Shown here piece after piece: positions 49,201-57,281 of a DNA stretch of 64,000 nucleotides; the stretch's first letter is position 1; the number at the start of each line of letters is the position of its first letter. The position numbers were made by a program, and so were the translations under genes. Origin of the DNA: Desulfosporosinus sp. Sb-LF (lineage in GTDB: Bacteria > Bacillota > Desulfitobacteriia > Desulfitobacteriales > Desulfitobacteriaceae); the NCBI RefSeq assembly GCF_004766055.1, contig NZ_SPQR01000008.1:203557-267556 (forward strand). The letters are read 5' to 3'. The notes under the pieces were generated by a model. That model had not been told where the DNA came from and made no database searches. It saw only the letters and a program-made list of their open reading frames with translations.

Positions 49201-49517
49201 ATGACCTGGATGCGGAAGCTTGGACTCCCTTAGTGGATATGCTGGAACATGAGGATTTCTATTTAGTTGCCTTTGATACTTACCGTGGAAAGAATGAACG
49301 CCAAATCCAAAAATTAATAGGTACTGACAGGGCGAAACGGGAGCAGATGGATGCGAGCCAGATTAAACAGCGTTTGGTCGAGCTAAGAGAAGAATTTGCA
49401 AGAATCAAGGCCTATTTTGATAATAAGAAACTCGATGGTAAAGCGGTCGACGAGAAGTACCTGGACTTTTTGACGGATGCTCTAGACAGGGTTAACTTCT
49501 TGACGAGTGTTTACTGA
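46290..49517 (+). CDS. Tubulin/FtsZ-like GTPase (Tubulin_2-type), 1075 aa
   Basis: A very large cytosolic protein with an N-terminal tubulin-like GTPase fold (about 30-420): first loop VIGLGGTGVTAL (35-46), EYLGLDADEH (T3-like region) and the tubulin signature SGGTGGGT (191-198), which binds GTP phosphates. Residues about 500-560 include a charged coiled-coil stretch, and the remainder is helical. Pfam has a Tubulin_2 family with these features; its function is not established to my knowledge. It lies between the vWA protein and a related partner, 14 bases before the latter. RBS AGGATGG; ATG 46290, or 46296. Confidence 0.88.
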   Translation: MDMRLAENLNQLRLNKSGITSDLSRVDAIPNPILVIGLGGTGVTALSKVKNAVYRRFNLPRDSATGHDKDKPENIEYLGLDADEHIVYDDDKNSGRSIELNTSTEFLRIYTPAVPRMLANRAGLPRTITDWLSPNLSPNDFDQGANGIRQMGRLALFLRITDVVNMIERKLNSLLQGKKGNLYVFILSGVSGGTGGGTFIDIPYIVRCVAQQLGALDRLKIIGYLFLPDVNMKENKADFVQSNGFAALKELDYWMTDHGQPFVQEYTNNYSHSSVATPYDYCYLISSIDKNNVLLTDLKSTCMEIVSENLVHFISKGKVQNTTFTLPAFLSNLDQIKLNVFSGMKPPFQANYEYFILGASSYEIPIEQMMNYAAYILMERINVIYENDPGAGDIGAFLEKLELGHEDLIDRYFADGLSLLTEWQQNPYYSTENAGKVDLDGQLTKEMRAFLDHLQDSKNRSNAKEAAENLKERIRKELDQLFVNPEKGPIFVNRLLFSPVGDCVLRRINQLMHDAEQEQKNKESERQIRKKSAANLFSKTLPSLFNFSRKNNWEKYVQTKIEEYKAALKAKVINDLVMPMYEELANDLRELNAGTYQVWVDLLKQLKEVLKANAEIVEASTWSGLDPKDWIKAIGEMFNDRSWEQILHITQEFLIDLQKNSVFWIDNQGKEAVRILSAFVSNKFSEVALKSLETYLQENYGNLPFDEIVSLEIGPKLHSGSAPIFHMDNTVTASLNDFPTHFTVSIPENCEKLHSAFLNYMEKAEVKGTPEQVASSEVKHSIYWVNTSIGVPLFAYSRLRSLEAMYEYRAPNDPGIHLRDEWRAFPSPFPDKADPANRMDRNRDKRELFKRALEIGIILEDSNVKPKFTIKQLPTVTVQNRSRIFDLSVRRIPIFQSIDLETAEDNFLRVPSYSEIVKRQLDELEHVDLELERLETINREEKLKRERLNDLILALVSGTLYWAGPKLLYRNDLDAEAWTPLVDMLEHEDFYLVAFDTYRGKNERQIQKLIGTDRAKREQMDASQIKQRLVELREEFARIKAYFDNKKLDGKAVDEKYLDFLTDALDRVNFLTSVY

Positions 49518-49531
49518 GCGGAGGGTAGGAT

Positions 49532-51832
49532 ATGCTCAATATCTTGGATGTAAAGGCCGCACTTGCCGAGCAAATCCGCAGATATATTGACCAGGAGCAT
49601 CTCGAACTGGAGCATAGAGGAGAGCCGGGAGCAGCTCCCAACCTCAACTCTTGTGTGCTGTTGGCGGGTATAGGCAACCAGGGAGCGAGAACCGTCTCCC
49701 GAATAATGAGGCAACTCAATACGATCGGGATTTTTTCTGACGACTATACCGGTCTAGCCTTGGTCGACGCCAAATTTCCGGAAAGGGATCCTCAGATTGA
49801 GTATATCGTTATGGAAGATTGCAGCATACCACGGTATAGGGTCCAAGGGAAACTGCTGGAGAAAAAGGACGACATAGTAAGAACCTTGGAAGCGCTCAAC
49901 ACAAGACTTACAAACGTCATGGAAAGAACCAGTGCAACGATTAAGATCTATGTCGTTAGCGATTTGTCCGAGGACTTATTTGCGAGCTGCCCAATGCTTC
50001 TGTGTTTGTTGGAAGACAAGCTTAACAGTTTTTTTGTAGCGAATACCGGTATCGAATTTACGGGCCTGTTTTTTCAAAGTGCCATGCTGAAAACTAAACA
50101 GGAACAGGCTAAGGTCTTTGCCGCTTGGCAAGAAATCAAATCTATGTCGTCTCCCGACTTTAAATTTGACATCGACCTGGGGGACTTTCCTGGGCGGAGA
50201 GCGAACCGGGTTTCTCGTAAAAAGCCGGTTTTTGCCATATCCTACATGTACTCTGATTTTGACGAAAATTTCTCTCCCATCCTAAAGACCGTCGATGGGG
50301 ACTTTCGTGTGGCGGAGATGTTGGCCACTTTAGTCTATTTAAAGAGTAGTTCACAATTTAACGAAGCAAGAATTTATAATTCCCTTCAGATGCCTTCACC
50401 AACTGTGGCCAATGGCCTGCCACGTTATGCCACAATCGGTTATAGCAAAAAATCGCTAAAGATCTCCCCAATCTTTAGCGATACCTGCTGGTACCTTTTG
50501 AATAAGATCCGTAACGTTAACAAAAGCAAGGCGGGCTACATCAGTCAGGACTGGGAATCGGTATTGAGCGAATTGGAAATCAACAACTCCGGGATTGAGA
50601 CATTGGAGTCCGAAGTCTATTCTTCTGTACATGAGACTCTCAAAGAAATCGAAGAACTTCACCTTCGCCTAGAAAAGAAAGTCGTTAAAGAACTACTAGC
50701 GGAAACCTTGGATACTGTCGAGAAATTACTAATTGGTGATCATGCCAAACTTATTTTTGAAGAAAGAATCATAAAGGCGGCCCAACAAATTACAGAAAAC
50801 TATCTTCCGAAGCAGTTAGAGAGTTTTAAGAAAATCATTAAAGGTTATTTGCAAAACGAACGGCGGGGGTTGTTTTTTGTTAAGCGACTGTTAAAATCTG
50901 ACGAAGAAAACAACAAGCAGAGTCTTATTAAGCACCTTGAGTTAAAAATCAATGAGTTAATGACACAGAGCGACGCTTTACGCCTGAGGGCAGACCGTGC
51001 TTCCCAATGGGCTATAGCAAGACTGGAAATAGAGCCTGACAAAAAAGGATTGTTAGGATTCGGGAACAAGAAAAATAACTTTTTACAGCGCTTAGTTGAA
51101 GTAAAATATGAGCTATTGCAAAGGGCCGTTGTTTACGACCAACTAAGGGAAATCTTAAAGGGTTACCTTGTTTACAACCGTAATCTATATGCCATCATTC
51201 TTGCAGAGGAAGAGAACATCCTAAGTCTGGAACAAGCTTTTGATGATCTTCGTAACACAGAGCGGATAAAACTTGTGACTGCGGGTGAGGACGCCCTCAT
51301 CGACTTATTTAAAGATCGGTTAAATGAAACCCAAAAAGAAATTGCCAATGAAGCATTTGCAACGATTTTCCGAGATATCGATCTATCCGTATTCCGAGAA
51401 AACGGCAACTTTTTAGAAGCGGTCGTTAAGGCTTTATTTGATAATACCAGACAACTGCTACTACAAACCAACATTCAAACACTTTCGATGGAACAGCTGT
51501 TGGAAAGTCTTACACAAAACCAACCAGCGAAAGGTCAACAGATGGTTGAAGATCTTTACGCAAAATGCAATCTTGCTTTGAGTTTGAGTAAAGGGGTAAT
51601 GTCCAGGCAACCTGAAACACATTACTACTTCTTTAACAATGCGGGCAATTCAGGCTTGCGCAGTTACATTAAGGGGCTTTTCCAGGGAAAGCCCAACGAT
51701 GTTTTATTTGTAGACTATAAGTCAATCAAAAGTATACGCATGGTTAAAGCATGTTTCGGCTTTGACATTAAGGACATCTACTTTTATAGAAACTATGAGG
51801 ATGCCTATGAAATGTTTGCGCCTGATCTATAA
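49532..51832 (+). CDS. Partner of the tubulin-like GTPase, 766 aa
   Basis: Starts MLNILDVKAALAEQI. Residues 41-60 hold LLAGIGNQGARTVSRIMRQL, the counterpart of a tubulin-type first nucleotide loop, and GLALVDAKFPERDPQIEYI follows as a T3-like region. I see no GGTGG signature, so it may be a divergent, perhaps non-hydrolysing, tubulin-like subunit. Residues about 350-550 are helical and coiled-coil-rich. The C-terminus ends YFYRNYEDAYEMFAPDL. No family recognised. GGAGGG ribosome site; 14 bases after the GTPase gene, so co-translated and presumably in one complex. Confidence 0.8.
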   Translation: MLNILDVKAALAEQIRRYIDQEHLELEHRGEPGAAPNLNSCVLLAGIGNQGARTVSRIMRQLNTIGIFSDDYTGLALVDAKFPERDPQIEYIVMEDCSIPRYRVQGKLLEKKDDIVRTLEALNTRLTNVMERTSATIKIYVVSDLSEDLFASCPMLLCLLEDKLNSFFVANTGIEFTGLFFQSAMLKTKQEQAKVFAAWQEIKSMSSPDFKFDIDLGDFPGRRANRVSRKKPVFAISYMYSDFDENFSPILKTVDGDFRVAEMLATLVYLKSSSQFNEARIYNSLQMPSPTVANGLPRYATIGYSKKSLKISPIFSDTCWYLLNKIRNVNKSKAGYISQDWESVLSELEINNSGIETLESEVYSSVHETLKEIEELHLRLEKKVVKELLAETLDTVEKLLIGDHAKLIFEERIIKAAQQITENYLPKQLESFKKIIKGYLQNERRGLFFVKRLLKSDEENNKQSLIKHLELKINELMTQSDALRLRADRASQWAIARLEIEPDKKGLLGFGNKKNNFLQRLVEVKYELLQRAVVYDQLREILKGYLVYNRNLYAIILAEEENILSLEQAFDDLRNTERIKLVTAGEDALIDLFKDRLNETQKEIANEAFATIFRDIDLSVFRENGNFLEAVVKALFDNTRQLLLQTNIQTLSMEQLLESLTQNQPAKGQQMVEDLYAKCNLALSLSKGVMSRQPETHYYFFNNAGNSGLRSYIKGLFQGKPNDVLFVDYKSIKSIRMVKACFGFDIKDIYFYRNYEDAYEMFAPDL

Positions 51833-51942
51833 ATGAATTATTCAATTTGCAGGACATTACCATTTAACGGTTATTATCGGACTTGAATTGCAATTGCATA
51901 ATATACAGTTTAAACTATATATTGCGGAGGGAGTGGTGCAGA

Positions 51943-52341
51943 TTGTTAGAAATTAAAATAAATCCTGAAGTAAATAATCCATGCCCTCTATGCGGAAATC
52001 TGGGTCAGAAGGTAAAAAACGTTACAGTAGATCATCAATTGAAAGATAAGACCGATATATATGGAGAACAGTTTTTCATATGCCGGACCCCGGAATGTGA
52101 AACAGGTTATTATACACAAAATGGGAAAATAATTCGCCAAGGGCAATTAATCAATAAAATATGGTTTAAGAAGAATATTTCTTCCCCCACCCCTATTTGT
52201 TATTGTGCAAACGTTACAGAAGAAGAAATCCTTTACCATGTTGCTGAGGCACGATGTTGCTCAGCTTTAGAGGATATTAAAAGGCACACAGGTGCAAATA
52301 CAGGATGTGAATGTATAACAAAGAATCCGGCAGGCGGCTGA
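51943..52341 (+). CDS. CopZ-like zinc and [2Fe-2S] protein
   Basis: A 132-residue protein in two halves: an N-terminal zinc-binding part with CPLCG and ICRTPECETGYY, and a C-terminal BFD-like [2Fe-2S] part with CYCANVTEEEI, RCCSALEDIKRHTG and GCEC. This matches the N-terminal domain of the Archaeoglobus CopZ type of metallochaperone, here without a heavy-metal-associated domain. TTG 51943 is chosen for the GGAGGGAG nine bases upstream. It may handle copper or iron-sulfur redox; no partner ATPase is adjacent. Confidence 0.82.
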   Translation: MLEIKINPEVNNPCPLCGNLGQKVKNVTVDHQLKDKTDIYGEQFFICRTPECETGYYTQNGKIIRQGQLINKIWFKKNISSPTPICYCANVTEEEILYHVAEARCCSALEDIKRHTGANTGCECITKNPAGG

Positions 52342-52506
52342 TGTGCTTCCGTGGTGCAATCGGTGATTGCCAAAGGTTTAATTATGAGAAATCAAAAAGA
52401 CTCTTTTTAGGGCTTCTTAGTTCTAGTTTAACACTTATCATCTGATCAAGAATGTTAAAGGCCGCTGTGGCGAATCAATAAATAGCCCATTTTGCGACGC
52501 AACACA

Positions 52507-52551
52507 TATTTCAATAACATTCTCAGATAAGTAAGAAATGTTATTGAAATA
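52507..52551. promoter_or_regulatory. Perfect inverted repeat ahead of the dioxygenase
   Basis: TATTTCAATAACATT and AATGTTATTGAAATA are exact 15-base complements separated by 15 bases, ending 29 bases before the start codon. There is no T-run. An operator for an unknown repressor or a leader hairpin is likely. Confidence 0.5.
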
Positions 52552-52579
52552 ATATTTAAAGTTGGAAGGTTGAGAGATT

Positions 52580-53359
52580 ATGGCTAACGCAATAAATAAG
52601 ATGCCGGTATTGTTCGTAGGGCACGGTTCCCCTATGAATGCAATTGAAGACAATAATTATTCAAGGAATTGGGCGAAAATAGCCCGGGAAATCCCAAAGC
52701 CTAAAGCAATTCTTGCAATATCCGCTCATTGGTATACAAATGGAAGCAGTATAACGGACGAAGAACATCCCAAAATGGTGTACGACATGTATGGATTTCC
52801 AGATGAACTATACGGGGTCGTGTACAAGGCAAAGGGTTCACCCGAACTGGCCCATTTGACCAAGGATTTAATTAAGAAAAATGTAAAAATAGATAACAGC
52901 TGGGGTTACGACCATGGCACATGGTCTGTGCTTTCTAATATGTACCCTGAGGCTGACATACCTGTATTTCAGCTTAGCGTGGACAGCAGCGCAAATGCAG
53001 AGGCCCATTTTCAAATAGGAAAGGAAATCAGTGCCCTGCGTGAAAAGGAAGTTTTAATATTAGGGAGTGGAAATGTTGTCCATAACCTTGAAAAGATAAA
53101 CTGGGGCATGGCAGGTGGTCATCCTTGGGCAGTCGATTTTGATCGCTATATTAAGGACAAAATAATCAAAAAGCAATATCAAGATGTCATTAATTATGAG
53201 AACGCAGGACAATCTGCGAAATTAGCATTCTTTACACCGGAACATTTTTATCCCCTGCTATATATTTTAGGTGCGTCAAAGGATGATGATCGGATTTCAA
53301 TATTCAATGATTCATGTGCAATGGGTTCATTGTCAATGACAAGCTATTTATTTCAGTAA
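52580..53359 (+). CDS. ygiD: LigB-type extradiol dioxygenase (YgiD/4,5-DOPA-like)
   Basis: A 259-residue non-haem iron or zinc dioxygenase-fold protein. Family blocks: MPVLFVGHGSPMNAIEDN, AILAISAHWYTNG, NSWGYDHGTWSVL, ILGSGNVVHNLEKINW and TPEHFYPLLYILGAS, giving the His ligands. In an obligate anaerobe an oxygen-dependent role would be unexpected, so another activity is possible. RBS GGAAGG. Single gene with an inverted repeat at its leader. Confidence 0.9.
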   Translation: MANAINKMPVLFVGHGSPMNAIEDNNYSRNWAKIAREIPKPKAILAISAHWYTNGSSITDEEHPKMVYDMYGFPDELYGVVYKAKGSPELAHLTKDLIKKNVKIDNSWGYDHGTWSVLSNMYPEADIPVFQLSVDSSANAEAHFQIGKEISALREKEVLILGSGNVVHNLEKINWGMAGGHPWAVDFDRYIKDKIIKKQYQDVINYENAGQSAKLAFFTPEHFYPLLYILGASKDDDRISIFNDSCAMGSLSMTSYLFQ

Positions 53360-53584
53360 TGTAAATTTGGGCAATTTTTGGATCTTCCAAAAACACGTCT
53401 TCTTCATCACTTCACTAACATTTTTGCGCTCCAAGCTCAAACTTAATCTCAAACGGCCGCAGCTCTCCTTTGATCTCGCTCTAACGCTGGCTAATGCAAA
53501 TGGTGAAGTTTGCAGGAAAACCTTTATGATATTAAGGGTTTTATCCAAGCAGCGATAAGCGCACTTTTTGATAGGCTTAGTCTT

Positions 53585-53650
53585 AAACCCCTCTTGAACC
53601 GTGTTAAGATGAAAGTGTCAAGAGACACTAACACAATTCAAGAGGGGTTT
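53585..53650. mobile_element. Possible insertion-sequence end or MITE-like remnant
   Basis: AAACCCCTCTTGAA and TTCAAGAGGGGTTT are exact arms, extended imperfectly by GTGTTA/TAACAC, around a small inner AGTGTC/GACACT stem. Eight bases later a short frame MPRVIECDG starts and stops. The pattern resembles a transposon end carrying the first codons of a transposase. I see no transposase body on either strand of the 53360-53776 gap. Confidence 0.35.
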
Positions 53651-53776
53651 CCTCTATGCCTAGAGTAATAGAATGTGATGGCTAACGTTCAGTTTTGGAG
53701 GTAGTGGGATTTTTGCCATTGACAAGGTGTGGCTCAGTGTGCTATTTGTGAAGATAAAGTAGAAGGGATGATAAAT

Positions 53777-54589
53777 ATGGATATGATTCAAGTTAACCAA
53801 GAAAAATGTATCCGCTGTAGCCTCTGTGTTAATGTCTGTCCTACGAAATTTATTACTATGGGGGATCAGGGACCAGAAGCAACAGGAGAAAACTGTATTG
53901 CCTGCGGCCACTGTGTAGCTGTTTGTCCCTGGGCGGCATTAGATAACATGAAGGCGCCACTAGCCCAACAGTTATCGCTTGAAAAAGTACCTATCCTTGA
54001 CGCGGATACGGCAGCCCGCTTTCTTCGAGCACGGCGCTCAATTCGCTGTTATAAGCAGGAGGTAGTGCCGCGGGAGAAAATCTTGCAGCTTCTTGATATC
54101 GCAAGGTTAGCTCCGACTGGCGGAAACACTCAGGGTGTGTCTTATCAGGTTATTGATAAAGCTGACACACTGCGTAAAATTACATCTTTAGTCATTGACT
54201 GGATGGAAGAGCAAGTACAAACTGGTTCTCCCTGGGGGCCGTATTATGCTCAGCCTATCGACAATTATCGTAAAACCGGTGAAGATGTTATTTTGCGCGA
54301 TGCACCGTGTCTGGTTGTGGCTATATCGGCGAGGAACTTTCTGCCCCGCGGTCGAGATAATTCACATTTTTCTCTGGCTTATGCCGAACTTTATGCTCCG
54401 GCTATCGAATTGGGATCGTGTTGGGCTGGGTTCTTTGAAATGTGTGCCTCTAGCGGTTATCAGCCGCTAATTAGCCTCTTAGGTCTAAAGGAAGAAATGG
54501 CGGTCACTGGAGCACTGATGGTGGGATATCCCCAATTTACTTATAGACGGTTAGTCGACAGAAATCCGTTGAAAGTGACCTGGCAGTAA
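53777..54589 (+). CDS. Ferredoxin-nitroreductase fusion
   Basis: A 270-residue redox enzyme. Residues 1-65 are a 2x[4Fe-4S] ferredoxin (CIRCSLCVNVCP and CIACGHCVAVCPWAA); residues about 80-270 are an FMN-binding nitroreductase (RARRSIRCYKQEVVPREKI, IARLAPTGGNTQG, GYPQFTYRRLVDRN). It may reduce nitro compounds or other substrates with ferredoxin-derived electrons. ATG 53777 has AGAAGGGA about ten bases upstream; an upstream in-frame GTG at 53729 adds a short Cys-containing segment. Confidence 0.92.
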   Translation: MDMIQVNQEKCIRCSLCVNVCPTKFITMGDQGPEATGENCIACGHCVAVCPWAALDNMKAPLAQQLSLEKVPILDADTAARFLRARRSIRCYKQEVVPREKILQLLDIARLAPTGGNTQGVSYQVIDKADTLRKITSLVIDWMEEQVQTGSPWGPYYAQPIDNYRKTGEDVILRDAPCLVVAISARNFLPRGRDNSHFSLAYAELYAPAIELGSCWAGFFEMCASSGYQPLISLLGLKEEMAVTGALMVGYPQFTYRRLVDRNPLKVTWQ

Positions 54590-54686
54590 AAGCAAAATCT
54601 TCGCTAACTGCCCACCGTGGCATTTCGGCAAGACCTATGATCACTCATGAGGTTTATTGGGATAACTCTTTGATCCTTTCTCTTTT

Positions 54687-54740
54687 GGGTAAGACAGGTG
54701 CGTTGTTTTATGTGAAACAACGTACCTAATCTTACCCGTT
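54687..54740 (+). terminator. Long terminator of the nitroreductase gene
   Basis: GGGTAAGA/TCTTACCC outer stem and CGTTGTTT/AAACAACG inner stem form a hairpin of over 20 bp with a TGTG loop region, then GTTTCTT. It fills most of the 304-base gap. Confidence 0.75.
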
Positions 54741-54893
54741 TCTTAGGTAACGTAACTGATAGATAAATCGCTGATTTTTATTCTATCACTAGGTATTCAG
54801 TGGTATAATCGAAAAATAATAGATGGTTATAAATAGTCAATCAGAGATGGATGGCACATTAGACATCTTCGGTTAAAAGAGGAGAAAGTTCAA

Positions 54894-55550
54894 ATGCGAC
54901 TCAGAAAAAAGTGGTGGGCTAAGCCCGAATTAGAAAAAGATCATAAGGTCATTTTTACCCCTAAGGAGTACAAAGGAAAATGGAAAGGGTTCTTCGGCAA
55001 TGATCATCCAATCCATCTGGAATTGGGATGTGGTCGTGGACGTTTTATTAACCAACTAGCAAGGATGAATACAAATATCAACTATATTGCGCTTGATGCC
55101 CATAATGAACTTTTGGTTCATGTCTTAAGAAAAGCCAATGAAAGCCACCTGAATAATATAAAAGTTATTCCAATATATATTGAGAACATCGGAGACATCT
55201 TTGCCCAAGATGAAATTGAGAAAATTCATATTAACTTTTGTAATCCATGGCCAAACAAAAGACATCATAAAAGAAGGTTAACCCATCCTAATTTCCTTAG
55301 ACTATATCAAAATTTTTTAAAGAATGGATCGGAAATATGGTTCAAAACTGACGATGAATTACTTTTTGCAGATAGTCTTGAGTATTTCGAAGTTGCAGGT
55401 TTTAAAGAACTGTATAGGACTTATGATTTATACCAGAGCGATTTCCACGGGAATATCATGACAGAATACGAAGAGAAGTTTTGCAATCAAGGAATCAAAA
55501 TAAAGTTCAGTAGGTTCAGAATTAGTACACAATTAAACGTAGCTCGTTGA
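54894..55550 (+). CDS. trmB: tRNA (guanine-N7-)-methyltransferase
   Basis: A 218-residue enzyme that puts the m7G46 mark on tRNA. Motif I is HLELGCGRGRFI, followed by YIALDAHNELLVHVLRKA and the family block INFCNPWPNKRHHKRRL, plus WFKTDDELLF. Length is standard. ATG 54894 follows AGAGGAGAAAGTTCAA. It appears monocistronic. Confidence 0.95.
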   Translation: MRLRKKWWAKPELEKDHKVIFTPKEYKGKWKGFFGNDHPIHLELGCGRGRFINQLARMNTNINYIALDAHNELLVHVLRKANESHLNNIKVIPIYIENIGDIFAQDEIEKIHINFCNPWPNKRHHKRRLTHPNFLRLYQNFLKNGSEIWFKTDDELLFADSLEYFEVAGFKELYRTYDLYQSDFHGNIMTEYEEKFCNQGIKIKFSRFRISTQLNVAR

Positions 55551-55644
55551 AATGGGTACAGTTTCAGTCACCCCAGACTCCGCCATCCCTTTGCCACTGT
55601 GAAAGAATATGTAGGGTCAATGAAAAATAAGGAGGGATTTTGGA

Positions 55645-56760
55645 ATGAAAAAGACAGAACTTCAAACACCTGCTATTTTAGTTGATCTCGATATTCTAGA
55701 TTACAATATAAAAAGGTTCCAATCATTATGTAATATAAATGGAAAACAACTGTGGCCGATGATTAAAACACATAAGAGCACAGAAATAGTGAAAATGCAG
55801 GAAGCTGCAGGTTCAACCGGGTTTGTTTGTGGTACGCTTGATGAATGTGAAGGTATTTGCGAGTTAGGGGTAAAAAACATAATGTACGCCTACCCGGTCG
55901 CCAGTGATGTTAGCATTCAAAGGGTGATCGAACTGGCTAAAAAATGCCACTTTATTGCCCGCATTGATAACTATGATGGAGCCAAAATGCTCAATGAAGC
56001 GGCAAAATCAGCAGGTGTAAAGGTGAATTACACAATCATCATTGACTGTGGATTTCATCGTTTCGGGATTTCACCGGATAAGGTAGACGTTTTTGCAGAT
56101 TCCTTAAAGGAATTTAAAGCTCTGGTATTGAAGGGTATTTCTACGCATCCTGGCAATGTCTACTCTGCTATAAAGCATGAAGATATTCAACAATATATCG
56201 ACCAAGAAAAGAGTGCAATTAAAAAAGCTGTAGATTCACTCAAGGCTGCAGGCTATACTCTTGAGTTAATTACCAGCGGTTCCACGCCAACCTTCATTGG
56301 ATCTGTTTCCGATGAAAACATCAATGTATTCCATCCTGGTAATTACGTGTTTAATGACAATATTCAGATGTCAACAAATACTGCCAAAGAGTCTGAGTGC
56401 GCTCTTTCGGTGTACGCCACGGTTATTTCTTATCCATCCGATGATGTGTTTATTTGCGATGCTGGTGCCAAATGTTTAGGACTTGATCAAGGTGCTCACG
56501 GTAACACTGCAATAAAGGGATATGGTTATGTAAAAGGGCATCCTGAACTCACTGTTTACAGCCTTTCTGAAGAAGTTGCCAAATTCCATATTAAAGGTTC
56601 CACAACACTGAAGGTTGGCGATAAGGTAGAAATAATTCCTAATCACACTTGTTCATCCGCAAACCTCACCAGTTATTTAATTGGCTGCAGAGGCGATACA
56701 GTAGAGAGGCTGATCGAAATCGATATGCGAGGAAATTCTACCACTAAGAACTTTAAATAG
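55645..56760 (+). CDS. D-threonine aldolase / D-serine dehydratase-like PLP enzyme
   Basis: A 371-residue fold-III PLP enzyme. It starts ELQTPAILVDLDILDYNIK, carries the likely PLP Lys41 in MIKTHKS (the usual RPHIKTHK has Met at the His position), DCGFHRFGISP, LITSGSTPTF, and the C-terminal metal pair in PNHTCSSANL. It probably cleaves or dehydrates a D-beta-hydroxy amino acid. RBS AAGGAGGG. Terminator follows. Confidence 0.88.
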   Translation: MKKTELQTPAILVDLDILDYNIKRFQSLCNINGKQLWPMIKTHKSTEIVKMQEAAGSTGFVCGTLDECEGICELGVKNIMYAYPVASDVSIQRVIELAKKCHFIARIDNYDGAKMLNEAAKSAGVKVNYTIIIDCGFHRFGISPDKVDVFADSLKEFKALVLKGISTHPGNVYSAIKHEDIQQYIDQEKSAIKKAVDSLKAAGYTLELITSGSTPTFIGSVSDENINVFHPGNYVFNDNIQMSTNTAKESECALSVYATVISYPSDDVFICDAGAKCLGLDQGAHGNTAIKGYGYVKGHPELTVYSLSEEVAKFHIKGSTTLKVGDKVEIIPNHTCSSANLTSYLIGCRGDTVERLIEIDMRGNSTTKNFK

Positions 56761-56774
56761 TGACTAACAACAAT

Positions 56775-56804
56775 AAGGCCGCCTGTCAGAAGTCAGGCGG
56801 CCTT
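56775..56804 (+). terminator. Terminator of the PLP enzyme gene
   Basis: AAGGCCGCCTG / CAGGCGGCCTT, an 11-bp G/C-rich stem 14 bases after the stop; the T-tract is minimal. Confidence 0.65.
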
Positions 56805-56952
56805 GCGAATCTGTAGATTTGTCCGACCGTCCTAACGCAATCATCCCGTCTAAGGCATGCCCGGTCAATCTCATCGGTATCGGTGGGGGCCTTTTTATGT
56901 TTTCTGGATTTCTTACGCGTGCTCCCTGCGGATACGTCATAAATAATTAAAA

Positions 56953-56976
56953 GCTACCACCTTTTCGGGTGGTAGC
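56953..56976 (-). terminator. Terminator of the YjcZ-like gene pair
   Basis: Read on the minus strand, GCTACCACC / GGTGGTAGC with a CGAAAA loop is followed by TTTTAATTATTT, 17 bases after the stop of the miniprotein gene. Confidence 0.8.
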
Positions 56977-56993
56977 CAGTTCATAAGAGTTTT

Positions 56994-57143
56994 TTAGAAG
57001 ATCACGCCTAAAGCGATAAGAATCAAAATTGCTACTGCAATGATAGCGACACCGACACCTGCGCCAACGCCATAAGGCGCAACGGGAGCAACAGGTCGAG
57101 GACAACATGCTCCGCTCATTCCACCATAACCCATACCGTACAT
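56994..57143 (-). CDS. YjcZ-like glycine-rich miniprotein A (49 aa)
   Basis: Reads MYGMGYGGMSGACCPRPVAP, then a glycine/valine stretch and a single hydrophobic helix ending ALGVIF. This is the layout of the YjcZ/sporulation miniproteins of Bacilli and Clostridia, which sit in forespore or coat membranes. ATG 57143 follows AAAGGTGGAACTTCTT. Too short for many gene callers. It forms a pair with the gene 21 bases upstream. Confidence 0.78.
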   Translation of the reverse strand: MYGMGYGGMSGACCPRPVAPVAPYGVGAGVGVAIIAVAILILIALGVIF

Positions 57144-57164
57144 AAGAAGTTCCACCTTTCTAAA

Positions 57165-57281
57165 TTAGAATACGATTCCCATTGCGATCAGAAGAAGAAT
57201 TATAACAACAACTGCCGCGATCCCTGCGCCAAAGCCCTTTCCACATCCGCAGCCTACCCCATCAACGTTACCAAATGCCAT
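57165..57281 (-). CDS. YjcZ-like glycine-rich miniprotein B (38 aa)
   Basis: Reads MAFGNVDGVGCGCGKGFGAG followed by one hydrophobic helix ending AMGIVF. AAAGGAGG sits seven bases before ATG 57281 on the minus strand. Same type as its neighbour and likely sporulation-controlled; the two end similarly (GVIF/GIVF), suggesting duplication. Confidence 0.78.
   Translation of the reverse strand: MAFGNVDGVGCGCGKGFGAGIAAVVVIILLLIAMGIVF

Noticed and set aside
53348..53548. Minus-strand 66-codon frame in the gap after the dioxygenase, Arg/Lys/Ser-rich
   Set aside because: It overlaps the gene end, lacks a ribosome site, and I could not match it to a transposase.
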